Assembly: GCA_004352715.1 (NCBI GenBank)
Contig: SCFE01000086.1
Span: forward strand, 616,077 to 680,076
Reading direction: 5' to 3'
Length of the DNA stretch: 64,000 nucleotides
Source: Hofstenia miamia
Lineage: Eukaryota > Xenacoelomorpha > Acoela
Position numbers and translations under genes: made by a program
The notes under the pieces: generated by a model
The model's input: the letters and a program-made list of their open reading frames with translations, nothing else
The model's database searches: none
Told to the model about the DNA's origin: nothing
Part shown: positions 23,991 through 35,429 of the stretch, piece by piece
How positions within the stretch are numbered: position 1 is the first letter of the stretch
Layout of the letters: every line of letters starts with the position of its first letter

Positions 23991-24099
23991 GCTTGGTTTT
24001 TTGGAGTCAGTGCTTGAGCTAGTTTTCTGATTCTTCTTCCATTTGGGGATCTTCCAGTAATTCTGTTTCAGATTCAATTACATTTCATCCTTGTAATAT

Positions 24100-25363
24100 G
24101 CTTCTTCTTCTCTGATCATATTGATGTGTTTCCTGCATTTGTCTTTTCTGTGTCCTTTCTGTCCACAGTTGTAGCACTTAATGTTTCTTTCTCTAATTTT
24201 CTTTGATTTTCCCTCTTTGGTTTTCATGTTGACAAACTTTTCCATCTTCTTCTCTTTGAAAGCCTTTGTGCACTCTGTTTGTGTTTTATAGCTGTTCTGC
24301 CATTCCAGCCCACTTTCTCATAGATGTGGGCATTACTTTCAATTGTTGCCTGTATGTTCTTGTCTTTCCTATTCATTTTCTCCAATTTGTCATTGATGTC
24401 ATGCTTAATTTTGAATTGAGTCCAGATGTTCTCTGGCTCCCTTGTAGATGTCGGAGAAAAGATCATATTTTGAGTATTTATTTCCCCTTGAGCTGAATGT
24501 CACCAACTGCTCCACTTGCTGGATGTAATTTCATATGTTGTCCATCTTCCTCATCTTTGTTTAATTTAGTATTATTCAGTACTGGTTTTTGAAGCTTTCA
24601 TTCTTGTAGTAATCTACAAAGTCTCTGATTAGCAGTTTGTAGTCTCATTTCATATCAGTATCTAAGAGTAGGTAGTGTTGGGATGCTCCTCCTGTTAAAT
24701 ATAATGGGAATCTTGCAGCTGCAGCCATTATAATTTCAAACATCTATAGCCATTCTAGAAATGTTGGGTTGTAGCTGTCAACCTTCCCATTAAATTTTGG
24801 TAAAGTTGCCTTGCATGGTATTGTGTCATTGTGACTGTGTTCCAGTAGCATCAAGCTCTTGTAGGTTAGTCTCCTTTGTACATTTGTTTCTTTGTCACTG
24901 CTTTTGTAATTTTGTCAATGATTTTTTTCTTCTCTCCTTCCTGTTCTTCTTCTACTTCCATGAATTGTTTTTTGAGATTTATAGGTGACGCCTGTAGGCT
25001 CATCTCTTTCACTTACTGAACTGTTATTTCATGCATTCTTGTTGTTCTTGGGCTTTCCTCTTCATTTTCTCATATCACTCTCAGTTCGTATCTCAACTCT
25101 TCTAGCTCTCATTGCTGGTTCTCATGATTTTTGTCTCTATCCAGCTCTGTTGATCTGAGCTTGTCCTTGAGCTGTTCAATTTCTTGAGCCTGTATGTTGT
25201 TGTCCAGAATTAGCTGCCTGTTTGCATTTTCTAGTTGTTGGCATATGCTTTCCCATTTTGTGTTTTGCTCCTGGAAGCATTTGTTTGATTGTGCTAACTG
25301 TGTTGTTAGTAATTTAATGTCTTTCTGGAAATTTTTGCTTTGATCTACTAGGTGATTGTCCAT
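24100..25363 (-). pseudogene. G1 gag with coiled coil and zinc knuckle
   Basis: Gag starts with ATG at 25,363, only about 12 bp inside the 5' LTR. The first 84 codons are open and form a clear Glu/Gln/Leu-rich coiled coil. Further on, in broken frames, come VDSYNPTFLEWL and HYLLLDTD (about 24,650-24,800), NYIQQVEQL (about 24,500) and the CCHC knuckle CYNCGQKGHRKDKC at about 24,135-24,178. Gag packages RNA in the particle. At least one TGA stands where relatives have Arg, consistent with CGA to TGA. Confidence 0.85.
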
Positions 25364-25374
25364 TCTGATCCTAC

Positions 25375-25676
25375 CTTACATTTAACTAATTTTACATGCA
25401 TGGTCATTTTATTGGTCTATCATAGGTCACCTAATTTGATATGTAATATAGATATAACCTACAGTAGGCACTCTAGTATTTTCTTTGATAATCAATTATT
25501 TAATACATGCAAATGATTGAATCAATAGTCAGCTAAACAGAGTAAAACCCCTATTCATACACCTAACATAAATGCAGGTTCATGGCTTGGATCAAGGACC
25601 CTCAAATTGCTCCTGATATGTGCCCAAGCCACTACTCCTGCATCTACTGTTTAGCTTGACATGATTTATAAGTAAG
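25375..25676 (-). repeat. G1 5' LTR
   Basis: Matches the LTR at 16,915-17,210 with a handful of differences over 296 bp. It is complete on this side, ending GTAAG at 25,676 before the target copy CAAA. The transition to gag is very short and no TGG-type primer-binding site is evident. Confidence 0.9.
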
Positions 25677-25680
25677 CAAA

Positions 25681-28313
25681 CCAAATAAAATCTAAAGATA
25701 ACATTTTCAAAGAATTTACTTCAACAGTCTTCCAAATTAATTCTTGCTCTATTTGTAGTTGAATTCAAAAAGTACCTGTTGTTCAAATGTGAATTTATCA
25801 TCTGCAAATATGGCTAAAAATAATGGAAGTGTTTTTGCCCCCTTGTTTGGTCAAATTATTTGTCAACAAGTACTAATTTGCTATCTTGTTTCTTAGTTGC
25901 ATATTGCAAACATAATGATGATAATTAACTTTAATTTGTTTACAATTAATAAATCATAATTTGATCTTAATACTGACTAATCCTTTGTGCTTCTCTTCTT
26001 AGCAGCATTATGCATTGGATTATGCTGCAATCTTGTCTCTGCTGAAAGGTGTAATTATAAATTATGATTACATTAGAAAAACAAGCAAAAAATAGAAATA
26101 GCAATAAATATCATATTCACCATTAAAAACAGAATGCATAAAAAATTAGTCTGAAAATGAAATGTTTTTTCCAAATAATTGTTGGTTAAGGAGTTAAAAC
26201 TCAAATTTTGTTTGAAAAATTAATTTTTCTATCATGAATTCTACAAAAATTTTTTAGTGTCTTACAATATAAATTTTGTGGTTTTCTTCAATTTGCCATT
26301 ATTTGTGCTATCATTGTTTTCATTACCTTAGCTGCAAATTTGAATTAAATTTATCTTGTTGGAAAAAATTCAATTCATAGAGACATTGCAAAGTGGTTAT
26401 TCTTGAATTTGAACAAAAAATTATAATGGGAGATAATACTATAAGAAACTCAACAATTTAAGGTCTATAAATATGTTATGATTATAGTTTATGACAATTT
26501 TAGGAACTAGATTATTACAAAGCTTACAAATATGTTGGTTTGCTTGCAATAATCTGTAAGTATATGTCCATTTGTTATCTCAAGATAGTGTAGCACTTAA
26601 AATTTTCTATTCACATTTCAAAATTAATATTTTTTAAGTTTGTGTTTGTTTATTGTTAGAAAACATATTTATATTTGGATCCATTTCAGATTGAAAAAAA
26701 AAGTTTAGATCAGATTCAGATATTTAAGTTTTGGAACCAGGTCTTTTTGTGGCATCAGCATGGAAATCTGCATAGACAAACACCAGGATTTGCTGATGTC
26801 TCAATAATTAATGGTCTGACTCCAGAGCCAAATGAGCCTATTCCTAGAAAAAGTTAAAGGTAGTCAGGAGATCATGTAATGGAAGGGTGCATGGCCACAC
26901 TCAGTTGATCTGAAACAGAGAACCTTATTAGAAAGAGTAATTTTAGACAGAGCCCTAATTTAAATGAAGAGAGAGTGAAGCCCTAAAAGCTCTTGGTTGC
27001 AAAGTGTGCCCTATGTGCTAATTTGACCTAAACTCAGTGCAGGCCTCAGATCATGTAATTTAGGTGCTGAAATAAATTATAAAACATAATGAATGACAAG
27101 TAGTTGTGTAAATCCCTATTCCTAATCCTGCAGAAGTGCAGTAATGATGAACTTATAAAGCTGTTCTTGAACAAGGCACCTTTGGCAACAATCAGATAAT
27201 TTAGAAAAGCATTTTAAATATAATATATATGCAACAAGAAATAAATGTTGAGTAAAATCTATTGAATATTTTCTAACAAAAGCAAAGTATTTAAAGAGAA
27301 AAACAAGTACTGTATAAACAAAAAATATCACTAAAGCATACCATAAATACTAACAGGTGCCTCATGACATTTTACATTGTAATAACTAAAATCAGAAGTG
27401 AAATTTTAAACATTCAAAAATAGCCCAGATTGTCTAAACATAATACGTCATTCTTCAAGACATTTACAAATTCATTTAAATATTGCACAATTTAATATTT
27501 AATTATTTCGAATTATTAATTACAAAATGTTTTTAGCAGCAAAGATTGATGCCACATTATAATGCTGCATCTGATTCATTCTCTGGTGGGTCAACTATTT
27601 CTGCTTCCATGCCAAATACAGAAGTTCAAAAATAAAAGAAAGTGTGTCCTGGTCTTGGTTGAAATTGAAAAATTGCTCTGATCAAGTACTGGTCCTGTCT
27701 GATGTTTTAATATTTCATGGTTTTGTTAAATATTCTAAGGTATCCATTTCAAATATTTTACTTGATATCTGATTTTATGAAATATTTATTTGAATCATAT
27801 TTACATAAATGTAGAGTATTTGGATGGCTTCCAGTTCAATCAATGACTGCAGTAATTTCCATTTGACATTTTGAAACTTTTGGCTCAGCATTGACGTATT
27901 TTTTAAATCCAATGATAAAACCAAACTGACCCACTAGCAACTCAGCACTTCACACTAGGTAATGAGACCCATCCTCCAACACTGTATATTTGAAAAGTCA
28001 TTCCAATCACTACATTCATTTTCATTAACTATTTATTACTTAATCTATAGGGCTTTGCATTTTATCATCAGCTTTTGATAATATCATATGTTTCTCATTT
28101 TGGAATATGTCTCCATCTTAGAAATTTTTTAATAATATTTTCTTTCGAATTTAATTATAGGAATTAAGTTCCTTAGTACATAATTCATTAGAACATAATC
28201 CCTTTCCCAAAAAAATACGAAAAAGCTATTTGACTAAATGCTATTTCAACTATATAGTTTATAGAACTTAATAGTCATATTTAAACAGAATGCATGGCGA
28301 TTATTTTGTTGCG
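25681..28313. other. AT-rich stretch, nothing recognised
   Basis: The outer flank of G1. No conserved coding block is seen. The part around 26,680-27,070 is less AT-rich than its surroundings and shares a short stretch (ACTCAGTGCAG) with 16,730-16,745, which may mark an old repeat. CpG is rare until about 28,290 and then becomes frequent. Confidence 0.35.
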
Positions 28314-28505
28314 GTTGTGATCAGGATCAGGGAATTCGAGACGAGACCGAGATTTTTATTATTGAGACGAGAAATGAGACTTTTTTCATTGAGACAATGA
28401 AGACTCGAGACTTTCCTGAGACTCGAAGATTACAGAAATTTTGCAAAACTGCAAATAATTCTAAGCGAGTTAAAATTATATTTTAAAAATTGTTGTTAAA
28501 ACTAA

Positions 28506-29910
28506 ATTGGCGAACTTGTAGAATAGCGACACGCGTAACACGCGGACTAAATAAACAATAATTTAGGGTCAAAAACGATAGGAAACACAATAAAATACTT
28601 AAAAAGTTTAAAATATAATCGATATAGACCGATACCTTGTCATAATTCAGCATATTTGTAGCACGCGATAGCACGCGGTATATATTTTAGGAATATAGCA
28701 AATAAAACCACGAAGTCATTTAATAATAATTATCTATAACTAAAAATAACAAAATATAATCGTATAATTAAGCAAATCTATAAACTTTTGGTTTAAATTA
28801 AGTTTTGATTTTTAGTAAATTTCTTCATTAATGGGAAGGGCTTCAGCAAATTTCAGCGAAAACAAATCTCACCGAAAAACACTATTACAATGAAAATTGT
28901 CATACACTATAAGCGATTATATATTAAAATGATATGAATTGTCAAAAAATTAAATTTTGCTATATATGGGGTGATGGCTTCGACAGGCATTCGTTACGAG
29001 CTTTAATCTTATTCAGAATCTAGCAATAACACTAAACAAAAATTTGATTATTTTATCGACTAAATAGTAAAGCAAACCTTAATACACCTTAGTTTGTAAT
29101 ATAATGAAATGAAAATTGTAGTTAATATTTCAATTTTGAAAATAATTAATTAAATTGAAATTTACGGTTTATTTAATATAACTATCAGGGTTTTCGAGTA
29201 CTCGGAATGTTAAGAACTCAAACTTGAAAAAGCTCGCAAAACTTGATTATAAGAATTCGAAAGAGAAATCATCAAAACTCGAACACGATCGAAAATACCG
29301 TAAAAATTAAATTTCAATTTCTTTACCAATCGCAAACAACTATTTTTTAGCTTAGAATGACTGTACAATAAATGTTTTTACCAAACAAACTCGGAAATAG
29401 AAGAAAACTCGATCGAACTCAGAATTTTGTTTAAGAAAATACTCGAACTCGTAACTTAAAATCTCGAACTTGATTTGAAAACCCTGAACTGTATTATACA
29501 AATTTTTCTTCAAAAATTGTGATCATTTGAATTCATATGTATTTTGCTTGTAAAAGAGCAAAAAGGACAATTGTTATTCCAAATAATGAAGATATTTCAC
29601 TTAAGATAAAGACTTAATTTAAATCAAAAGTTTATAGATTTGCTTAATTATACGATTATATTTTGTTATTTTTTAGTTAAAGATAATTATTTTTATATAA
29701 CTTCGTGGTTTTATATGCTATATTCCTTAAATATATACCGCGTGCTATCGCGTGTTACCGCGTGCTACAAATATGGTGAATTATGACAAGGTATCGGTCT
29801 ATATCGATGATATTTTAAACTTTTTGAGTATTTTATTATATTTCCTATCGTTCTTGACCCTAAATTAGTGTTTATTTAGTCCGCGTGTCGCTATCTACAA
29901 GTTCGCCAAT
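28506..29910. mobile_element. 1.4-kb DNA element with about 295-bp inverted repeats
   Basis: 28,506-28,800 and 29,614-29,910 are inverted copies. They start ATTGGCGAACTTGTAGA at both ends and carry paired GCACGCG-type motifs. The interior codes for no transposase. The arms keep many CpGs, so the insertion is recent relative to the CpG-poor DNA. It interrupts the 3' non-coding part of hAT-1. A target duplication could not be fixed. Confidence 0.85.
29186..29486. mobile_element. hAT-like MITE nested in the long-TIR element
   Basis: About 300 bp begin CAGGGTTTTC and end GAAAACCCTG, a 10-bp perfect inverted repeat with hAT-style CAGGG ends. The inside repeats CTCGAACT-type words. The flanking 8-mers (ATAACTAT and AACTGTAT) do not match well. 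Confidence 0.55.
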
Positions 29911-30165
29911 AAATCCTTCATTGTATTATTACAATGTTGTCATAACAACGATCCTTTGTTACATTATTGATTCAGGACTTGAATTTTAGGTGTTTTTCAG
30001 GGGCACCTTCAATCTTAGCCGGCAGTTTTAAAGAAATTTGTTGATTATTTCTTTAACCGCGTTATTGACCTGCTTAAGCCTTTATATTGAATTACTTATT
30101 GTAATGACTGAATTAGTTTTAATAACTGAAATTAAGTCGAAAGTGAAAGGCTGCGCTTCTACTTT

Positions 30166-30238
30166 CTGATTCATAGTGTAAGATAAACACAGCTGTACAC
30201 ATGTACAGAAGTTTTGAGTTCAAATCTCACCGAATCAA
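30166..30238 (+). ncRNA. tRNA-like sequence, copy 2
   Basis: Also 73 bases, it shares TAGTGTAAGA and CACAGCTGT with copy 1 at 10,241. It forms an acceptor stem (TGATTCA with CGAATCA, 6 of 7), a GTGT/ACAC D-stem and a T-arm TGAG-TTCAAAT-CTCA whose bases differ from copy 1 but still pair. The anticodon arm would be CTGTA/TACAG with a six-base loop, not the canonical seven. A tRNA pseudogene or SINE head is more likely than a working tRNA. Confidence 0.45.
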
Positions 30239-30545
30239 CCTGGCAACATTTATATTGCAAAATATTTTAGAGCCTATAAACTGTTTTATGTTAATATGCA
30301 TCAAAGGTAATTTTGCATTGACATTTTGAAAGAATTACAGTTATTCATTTTGAGAGGCCCAGAATTCAATTTAGCATTAAACAGAGATTATATTCAATTG
30401 TGTTTGAATATGAACTTTTAGACCTTGTATAACTAATACATTTAATGAAATACAGCTTACCTTTTAATGTAGAAGTATAGCTAAGCCCAAAGTATACATC
30501 AATGAAAAACCATATAAGGTTATTCAAAGATACTCACAAGGATGG

Positions 30546-30573
30546 ATATATATATATATATATATATATATAA
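30546..30573. repeat. (TA)n microsatellite
   Basis: An uninterrupted TA tract of about 28 bp. Similar tracts occur at 54,785-54,810, 55,180-55,196, 57,434-57,456, 57,737-57,764, 57,877-57,904 and at the right edge of the window. Confidence 0.9.
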
Positions 30574-30764
30574 TACATCCAACAAAGAAAGAGCTATGAG
30601 GTTAACAATCAAAATTAACATTAATAATCTTGGCAGTAAATCCAAAATAAAAAGTTAAAGGGAGAAAGCATGTAGTGCATACTCCCGGAGGATTGATTTT
30701 TCTTCATTAAATAAATCTAAAATTGACATTGAAGAAAAAAGTTTTAAAAAACGGATCTAAAACA

Positions 30765-31870
30765 ATTTGCTGTTTTATTTAGAAAGACATTTAGGCTGTG
30801 GTTTTCTACCGATAACCGACCTTGCAAAAAGGTTTTGGCAAGTCTGCCAAGTGAAAACAATGGCTCAACTTCACAACTTGTAGCTCTAAAATTGGGAAGG
30901 CTTGTAAGGATATCAAAAGTATCATTCTGTGGTAGTGCTAAAAAATTGTTGAATGAAAGCCTACTAGATACATAAGAATGCTTATTTGATGATGGCTGAT
31001 TTTGGGTTGTAAACTTTTCTTTAACATAATTATAAAAAGTTCCATTTCTGAAACAAATTGCAAGAACTATCTCATTGCTATTAATCCACTTAGCACTTGC
31101 TTTATTGGAGCATTCATTGCAGGGTTCCTGTCAGATAAATGTTGCAGAAATTTTATAACTTTCACGGCGAAATTTACTCCAGCATTTGATTTTTGAAGTT
31201 CGAGTGAAACTTCTTTGAGAGGTTGTAGAAGTTGTTCAATAGATTGAAGGATGCTCCACGAAAAGTTTTCTAGCTCTTCTTCTATTACAAATGTCAAAAC
31301 GTCCTTCAACTCAAGAAAACGTGTGATCGTTTCTAACACACTGTTTCAGCGTGTAGAATTATCTAATATGATTTTGAATATGGCAAATTCATTGCCCTTT
31401 GAATACTTTCTATTTTGCTCACTAAATTGGGCGTTCTATGAATGAGCCGAACAATCTTTTTCACTTGACTTATAATATCAATAAAGTATTCATTATCTAG
31501 TATATCTATGTCATCAATTTATGTGTTATCCTTAGGAGATCTAATAAGGAGAATTTTTTTAACACATAAATTTACTATGTGCGCTACACATGGAAAACAG
31601 AACCAGTTAAAAAGCTTGGTGCTGCGTTGGACGTCTGCTCCACAATCTACCACACACATTGTAATGTCCCCTGGCATCAAATCGAAATTGGAAAGAAAAT
31701 TCTTAAGGTGAGTGCAAATCTCATTCCCGCAAAACCCAGAATAAGGGATAAGGCCAAGACAAAAATTTTTGATGCTACAAAAAGGTATAATCTAATAAAT
31801 TTATCTTTCATGTTTCGATTTCTTATTAGACGCTTAACTTTGAGAAAACTACTTGAAATTCACTTTTAAG
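30765..31870 (-). pseudogene. hAT-1 transposase, core and C-terminal dimerisation domain
   Basis: The minus strand reads VVDCGADVQRSTKLF followed by FPCVAHIVNL near 31,590-31,655, matching the hAT block with a catalytic Asp and the C..H..NL motif. At about 31,330-31,355 is T-R-stop-N-S where hAT proteins have TRWNS (TGG is now TGA at 31,346-31,348). It is followed by VLETITRFLELKDVL. At 30,768-30,882 is the dimerisation block TSCEVEPLFSLG, then GRLSVEN and LNVFLN. Stops and shifts show a pseudogene. An LTR abuts it at 31,921. Confidence 0.8.
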
Positions 31871-32206
31871 TGCACTATTTATTGAATCGTAGTTAACAGT
31901 AGCAAAATTTTATTGCATAGTGTAGAATCAGTGGCTGGTAAAACTTAATTAGAAACTTAATTGACTCTGCAGAAGGTTTGATTAGCGTTCAGTACAGCCA
32001 CGATTCCAAGGAACAGATTAACGTAGAACTTATAATATAACTTATAGATGTAACATTGGTAATTCATCCAAGTAACCAAACTACTTTAGGTGCAACACCA
32101 GATGACCAATTCCTATGGCTTCCAGCCAAAGCGGAACATCCAGGAGTAAAGTGCTTAACCTATTGACTGGTGCTACCCTATTTGTCTCAATTGCTTAATT
32201 TCTATC

Positions 32207-32392
32207 TCACTTCAAAAATACAAACTCATTTTCATTGTTATCTCTCAGCTCACTATTAAATAATCTGTAATTGCCAGATATTCGTGCTAGCCAACGGCAT
32301 GGTATCATCACAGTGTTAGGTTGTATAAGTGCATGTACGTGTTGAAATACGAATGAGAGATTTATTATTTCCTTATACGTAACCGTATACAT
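32207..32392 (-). CDS. 61-codon ORF inside the G2 LTR (sense)
   Basis: ATG to stop on the element's coding strand, 61 residues starting MYTVTYKEI, identical in predicted protein to 51,578-51,763 in the other LTR. Because the LTRs are so similar the conservation says little. It may be a chance ORF. Confidence 0.25.
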   Translation of the reverse strand: MYTVTYKEIINLSFVFQHVHALIQPNTVMIPCRWLARISGNYRLFNSELRDNNENEFVFLK

Positions 32393-32405
32393 AACTTAAT
32401 GAACC

Positions 32406-32482
32406 ACAATTCGGACTGGGTAATCGAAAGACCCCCAGAAGCAACGTGTCGCCCCGTGCTAGTGAAAGCACTCCCGAATTGT
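32406..32482. promoter_or_regulatory. Structured segment in the LTR (three-way fold), copy 1
   Basis: The 77-base segment is closed by ACAATTCGG and CCGAATTGT. Inside are two further hairpins: CTGGG/CCCAG and GTGCT/AGCAC. The same 77 bases occur at 51,777-51,853. It could be a folded RNA element of the transcript. It lacks the hammerhead core. Confidence 0.4.
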
Positions 32483-32781
32483 CGCCGGTCTTAAGCAATA
32501 GGTTTCATTTAAGATAATAAAATAAATAAGAATACAATGGTAAAGACGGCAGTTAAGAGTAGACAAAGTCTATTAAACGATCGCTACAGTTGTCTCAGTT
32601 TATATACAAAAGATTCAGTATTACCTGCCTTTGTTTACAATACTTTCAGATAGCAACGTAGTTTAACATGATCAATTATAATTCCCTCGTAAAATTCAAT
32701 TTGAGCAAATAAAAGCACCAGCGAGGGGACATCAAATTAATAGCAACAAACTAATATCGAAAATGATTGATAACGTCATGG

Positions 32782-32824
32782 TGACGTCATAATACAATGA
32801 ATGTAAATTAAAAGATATAAAAGG
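32782..32824 (+). promoter_or_regulatory. Antisense core-promoter-like elements in the G2 LTR
   Basis: A CRE-type palindrome TGACGTCA (32,782-32,789) is followed by a canonical TATAAAAGG (32,816-32,824), about 26 bp from the LTR edge. Both are repeated at 52,152 and 52,186. They face away from the element's coding direction. Confidence 0.4.
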
Positions 32825-32854
32825 CAACTAAATCCCCGAGCGACTCTACATTAA

Positions 32855-34239
32855 GTCCTTTCCAGTATTGAAATTTGTGCTCAGCTTAGCATGATGGCAA
32901 AAATTATCTAATCCTTAAAAGTAAGACAGCTCCAAATATACCTTGATTTAAACTTAAATATTTATGGATACCCATATGTTATAAATTTAAATATATTTTT
33001 GTTCTTCAGTATCATAGTAATCTACATTACACTTTGCTGCATGGAATATGGATGGAAGCATGTGCAGGAAAGTGAAAACTAACAAAGACAAAGACAATAT
33101 TTTGAAAAAATGTTTTGCACTCCATTATTCTGGGATTACTCAGTAAATATACTTAATATATTTAGAAAGTTAATTTTTTGAAATTTTTCAGCGAAAAAAT
33201 CAATTATAGCAACTTTTAAGATGCATTTCCCACAATTTAGCGGCTGTTTTCAAGCTATTTTTTCATCATTTATGTAACTTAATTTATTCAACTTAGCTGT
33301 TATAACTGTATTTAAAACAGAAATTAGGTGAAATTTGAATTATTCAATAAAATATTGTATGGAATTGGATGACTGCATTTGCATGTCATAGTGACTATTT
33401 TGTTATGATACATTCTGAAAATTTCCCTACTTTTGTAAGAAATGTCTCAAATCTCAGTGAATATTACAATTTCGCTTTCTTACTTGTTTCATTGTTTTTT
33501 AAGTCTTAATTTAGATATAGAATTGTAGTATTTATTGATATTCTATATGGGCTATTCAATTATTTGAAGTTAAATTTTGTAGGTCTTTTTTCAGATGATC
33601 AAATCAGGAATCAAAGCCTTTAGCTTTTAACGATGAGAAATACTCCTTAATATTTTCAAGAACTTTATCAGTAGAATAAAACATCTTAGTTCTGAAAACC
33701 TTAAAATTTCTCAAGACAAATCTTTCAATCAAATTGACATCAGGAGAGTGGTGCAGTGTTTTGAGGTAATTACAAAAAAATTCTTTCCTCTTGAATTGAC
33801 AATTCCAAGAGCATCTCTTATGTTTCCATGTATTGATTTAAAGAAAATTTTAGGAAGAAATATCAAGTGGTGAGTTTGTTAGTATTTTGTGCATTAAATA
33901 TATGCTGTTTTTGTTCATAAAATAACAATTTATAAAACCTTCTTTGTTATGGATTGTTAATATATAAGTAAGATAGCATCTTCAAATGGATATTATTCAC
34001 GTTTAAATATAAAATTAATTCCTAGAAGATGCTGTGCAGTAGAAAAAATTACAGTGACAATTGGCTAGACTGCATATGACAGTGTAAAAATTAAAAATTT
34101 TCATAAGTATATATTTGATGTTTTATGAAATATAAGGAAGAAAGAGGTTGTGAGTCACTGATATTAATTTATGCCATCAGGAAATGATAGAATATCAAAA
34201 ATGATTAAAAAAATGTAATCTATGTATTAATCGTTAAAA
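32855..34239. other. AT-rich, CpG-poor stretch, nothing recognised
   Basis: No coding block, RNA gene or repeat end was supported. The drop in CpG directly at the LTR border is marked. Confidence 0.4.
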
Positions 34240-34900
34240 GGTTGCTTGACTAGAAAACATTAATGGAGTTTGAACCAAATATGAGGAACTATCACTCCTA
34301 AGTTAGTTTAGTTTATTGTTGAGATGTTTATTAAACTTTTAAGAATATCATACTTGAACCAGTTATTTTATTAGGCAAGTAATACAAGTTTCACTTAAGT
34401 TTTAAATGATTTTTCTAGGTAAATTTGTAAAGGCTCATTGTTCAACTACAGTTGAGGGACTGACTAAAAATCTTTGTTTTCTTTTTACACAAATTTTATT
34501 AACAATAAATATAATAAGATTTGGCTAAAGTGAAGCAATCTAATTTACAGCTATCACTATTACATAGAACAATAAATTGAAGTTGTTTATTTATAATAGA
34601 CAAAATATTGTTCAAATGAATACAATAAAATCTAGTTCACTACTAAATTAGTAAATAGGATAAGATCTAAATAGTTGACAAGGTTACAACTAAAACACAT
34701 CAACCAACACAAACCTGTGATGGGGTTCTCACTGCTTTCATTTCTCTCTTGTAGCAGTCCTCTTCTGAAGTAAGTTATCCCAGAATACAAGAGACAAAGA
34801 CTAAATAGAGTAGTTTTGTATGAAAAAGAAGCAAGTCCTGAACTAAGCCACAACATTCTTAATGTTAACAAATGCCTTGTAATAATTATGGTCAAGCAAT
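34240..34900 (-). repeat. Dispersed repeat X, inverted copy
   Basis: The reverse complement resembles 37,795-38,350 and 9,285-9,826, best around 34,690-34,790. Old and CpG-poor. Confidence 0.55.
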
Positions 34901-35429
34901 GACTCTGTTGTAGATTGTCACAACAAAAGTAGAATAAAACATGACTCTACATGAGAGCCTATGTACAATACCATTACATTATCTGATATCTGTATTTTAC
35001 TTAATTACATTTTGTACAAATATTTATCTAATCAGTAGCATCCTTGTTTTAGCTATTCAATTTAGAATCAAGTTTCAGTTACTCTATCTTATTTTATATT
35101 ATTAAATTATCTAAGATAGATGCAAGCTTAAACATTTAAGATATCTGGGATTAGTAATATGTTCACCAAATTCACAGCATCACAATTGATGTTGCAGACA
35201 AAGCTCATCTTTCATTTTGGTTTAAATTGATTAGGAGTTTTTATTCACTTGAATTATCATCCAATTTTTCACAAGATGTATTTTGAAGAAATAGATGTTA
35301 ATGCTAATTTAAATATATTTATATGTCATAGTAATTATTCCTAGTGAATGCCATTAAATGAATTTCAATGGACAAATAAATGATTACATTTTTTATCTTG
35401 CTTGAATTATATTTTAGAAACTTTTAAAC

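Larger units (their letters stand above)
16911..25680 (-). mobile_element. G1: nearly full-length Ty3/gypsy retrotransposon with third ORF, 4-bp target duplication
   Basis: Direct repeats of about 0.3 kb at 16,915-17,210 and 25,375-25,676 flank an 8.2-kb internal region read on the minus strand. The order is gag, protease, RT, RNase H, integrase, then a long extra ORF. The order RT-RNase H-integrase is diagnostic of Ty3/gypsy. CAAA occurs just outside both ends (16,911-16,914 and 25,677-25,680), a 4-bp target duplication. Stops and frameshifts occur in every gene, so it is inactive. It is related to G2 (42-53 kb) and G3 (5-8 kb) but is a separate family with different LTRs. Confidence 0.92.
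31921..32850 (-). repeat. G2 LTR, apparently solo
   Basis: A 930-bp segment starts TGTAGAATC and ends GACTCTACA, near-identical to 51,304-52,220. The main difference is about 11 extra bases near 32,020. Left neighbour is hAT-1 transposase; right neighbour is old CpG-poor DNA. No internal retroelement sequence touches either side. The five bases on the two sides (CATAG, TTAAG) do not match, so it is not a simple solo LTR with its own target duplication. Confidence 0.9.

Noticed and set aside
17935-24988. Many plus-strand ORFs of 60-190 codons
   Set aside because: They are reverse-frame shadows of the minus-strand G1 genes; their Ser/Leu/Phe/Cys-rich translations show no family features.
32406-32482. 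Hammerhead ribozyme in the LTR
   Set aside because: There is no CTGATGA core on either strand, although GAAA-containing loops are present.
31921-32850. Simple solo LTR with its own target duplication
   Set aside because: The flanking bases CATAG and TTAAG do not match and the two sides differ sharply in CpG content.
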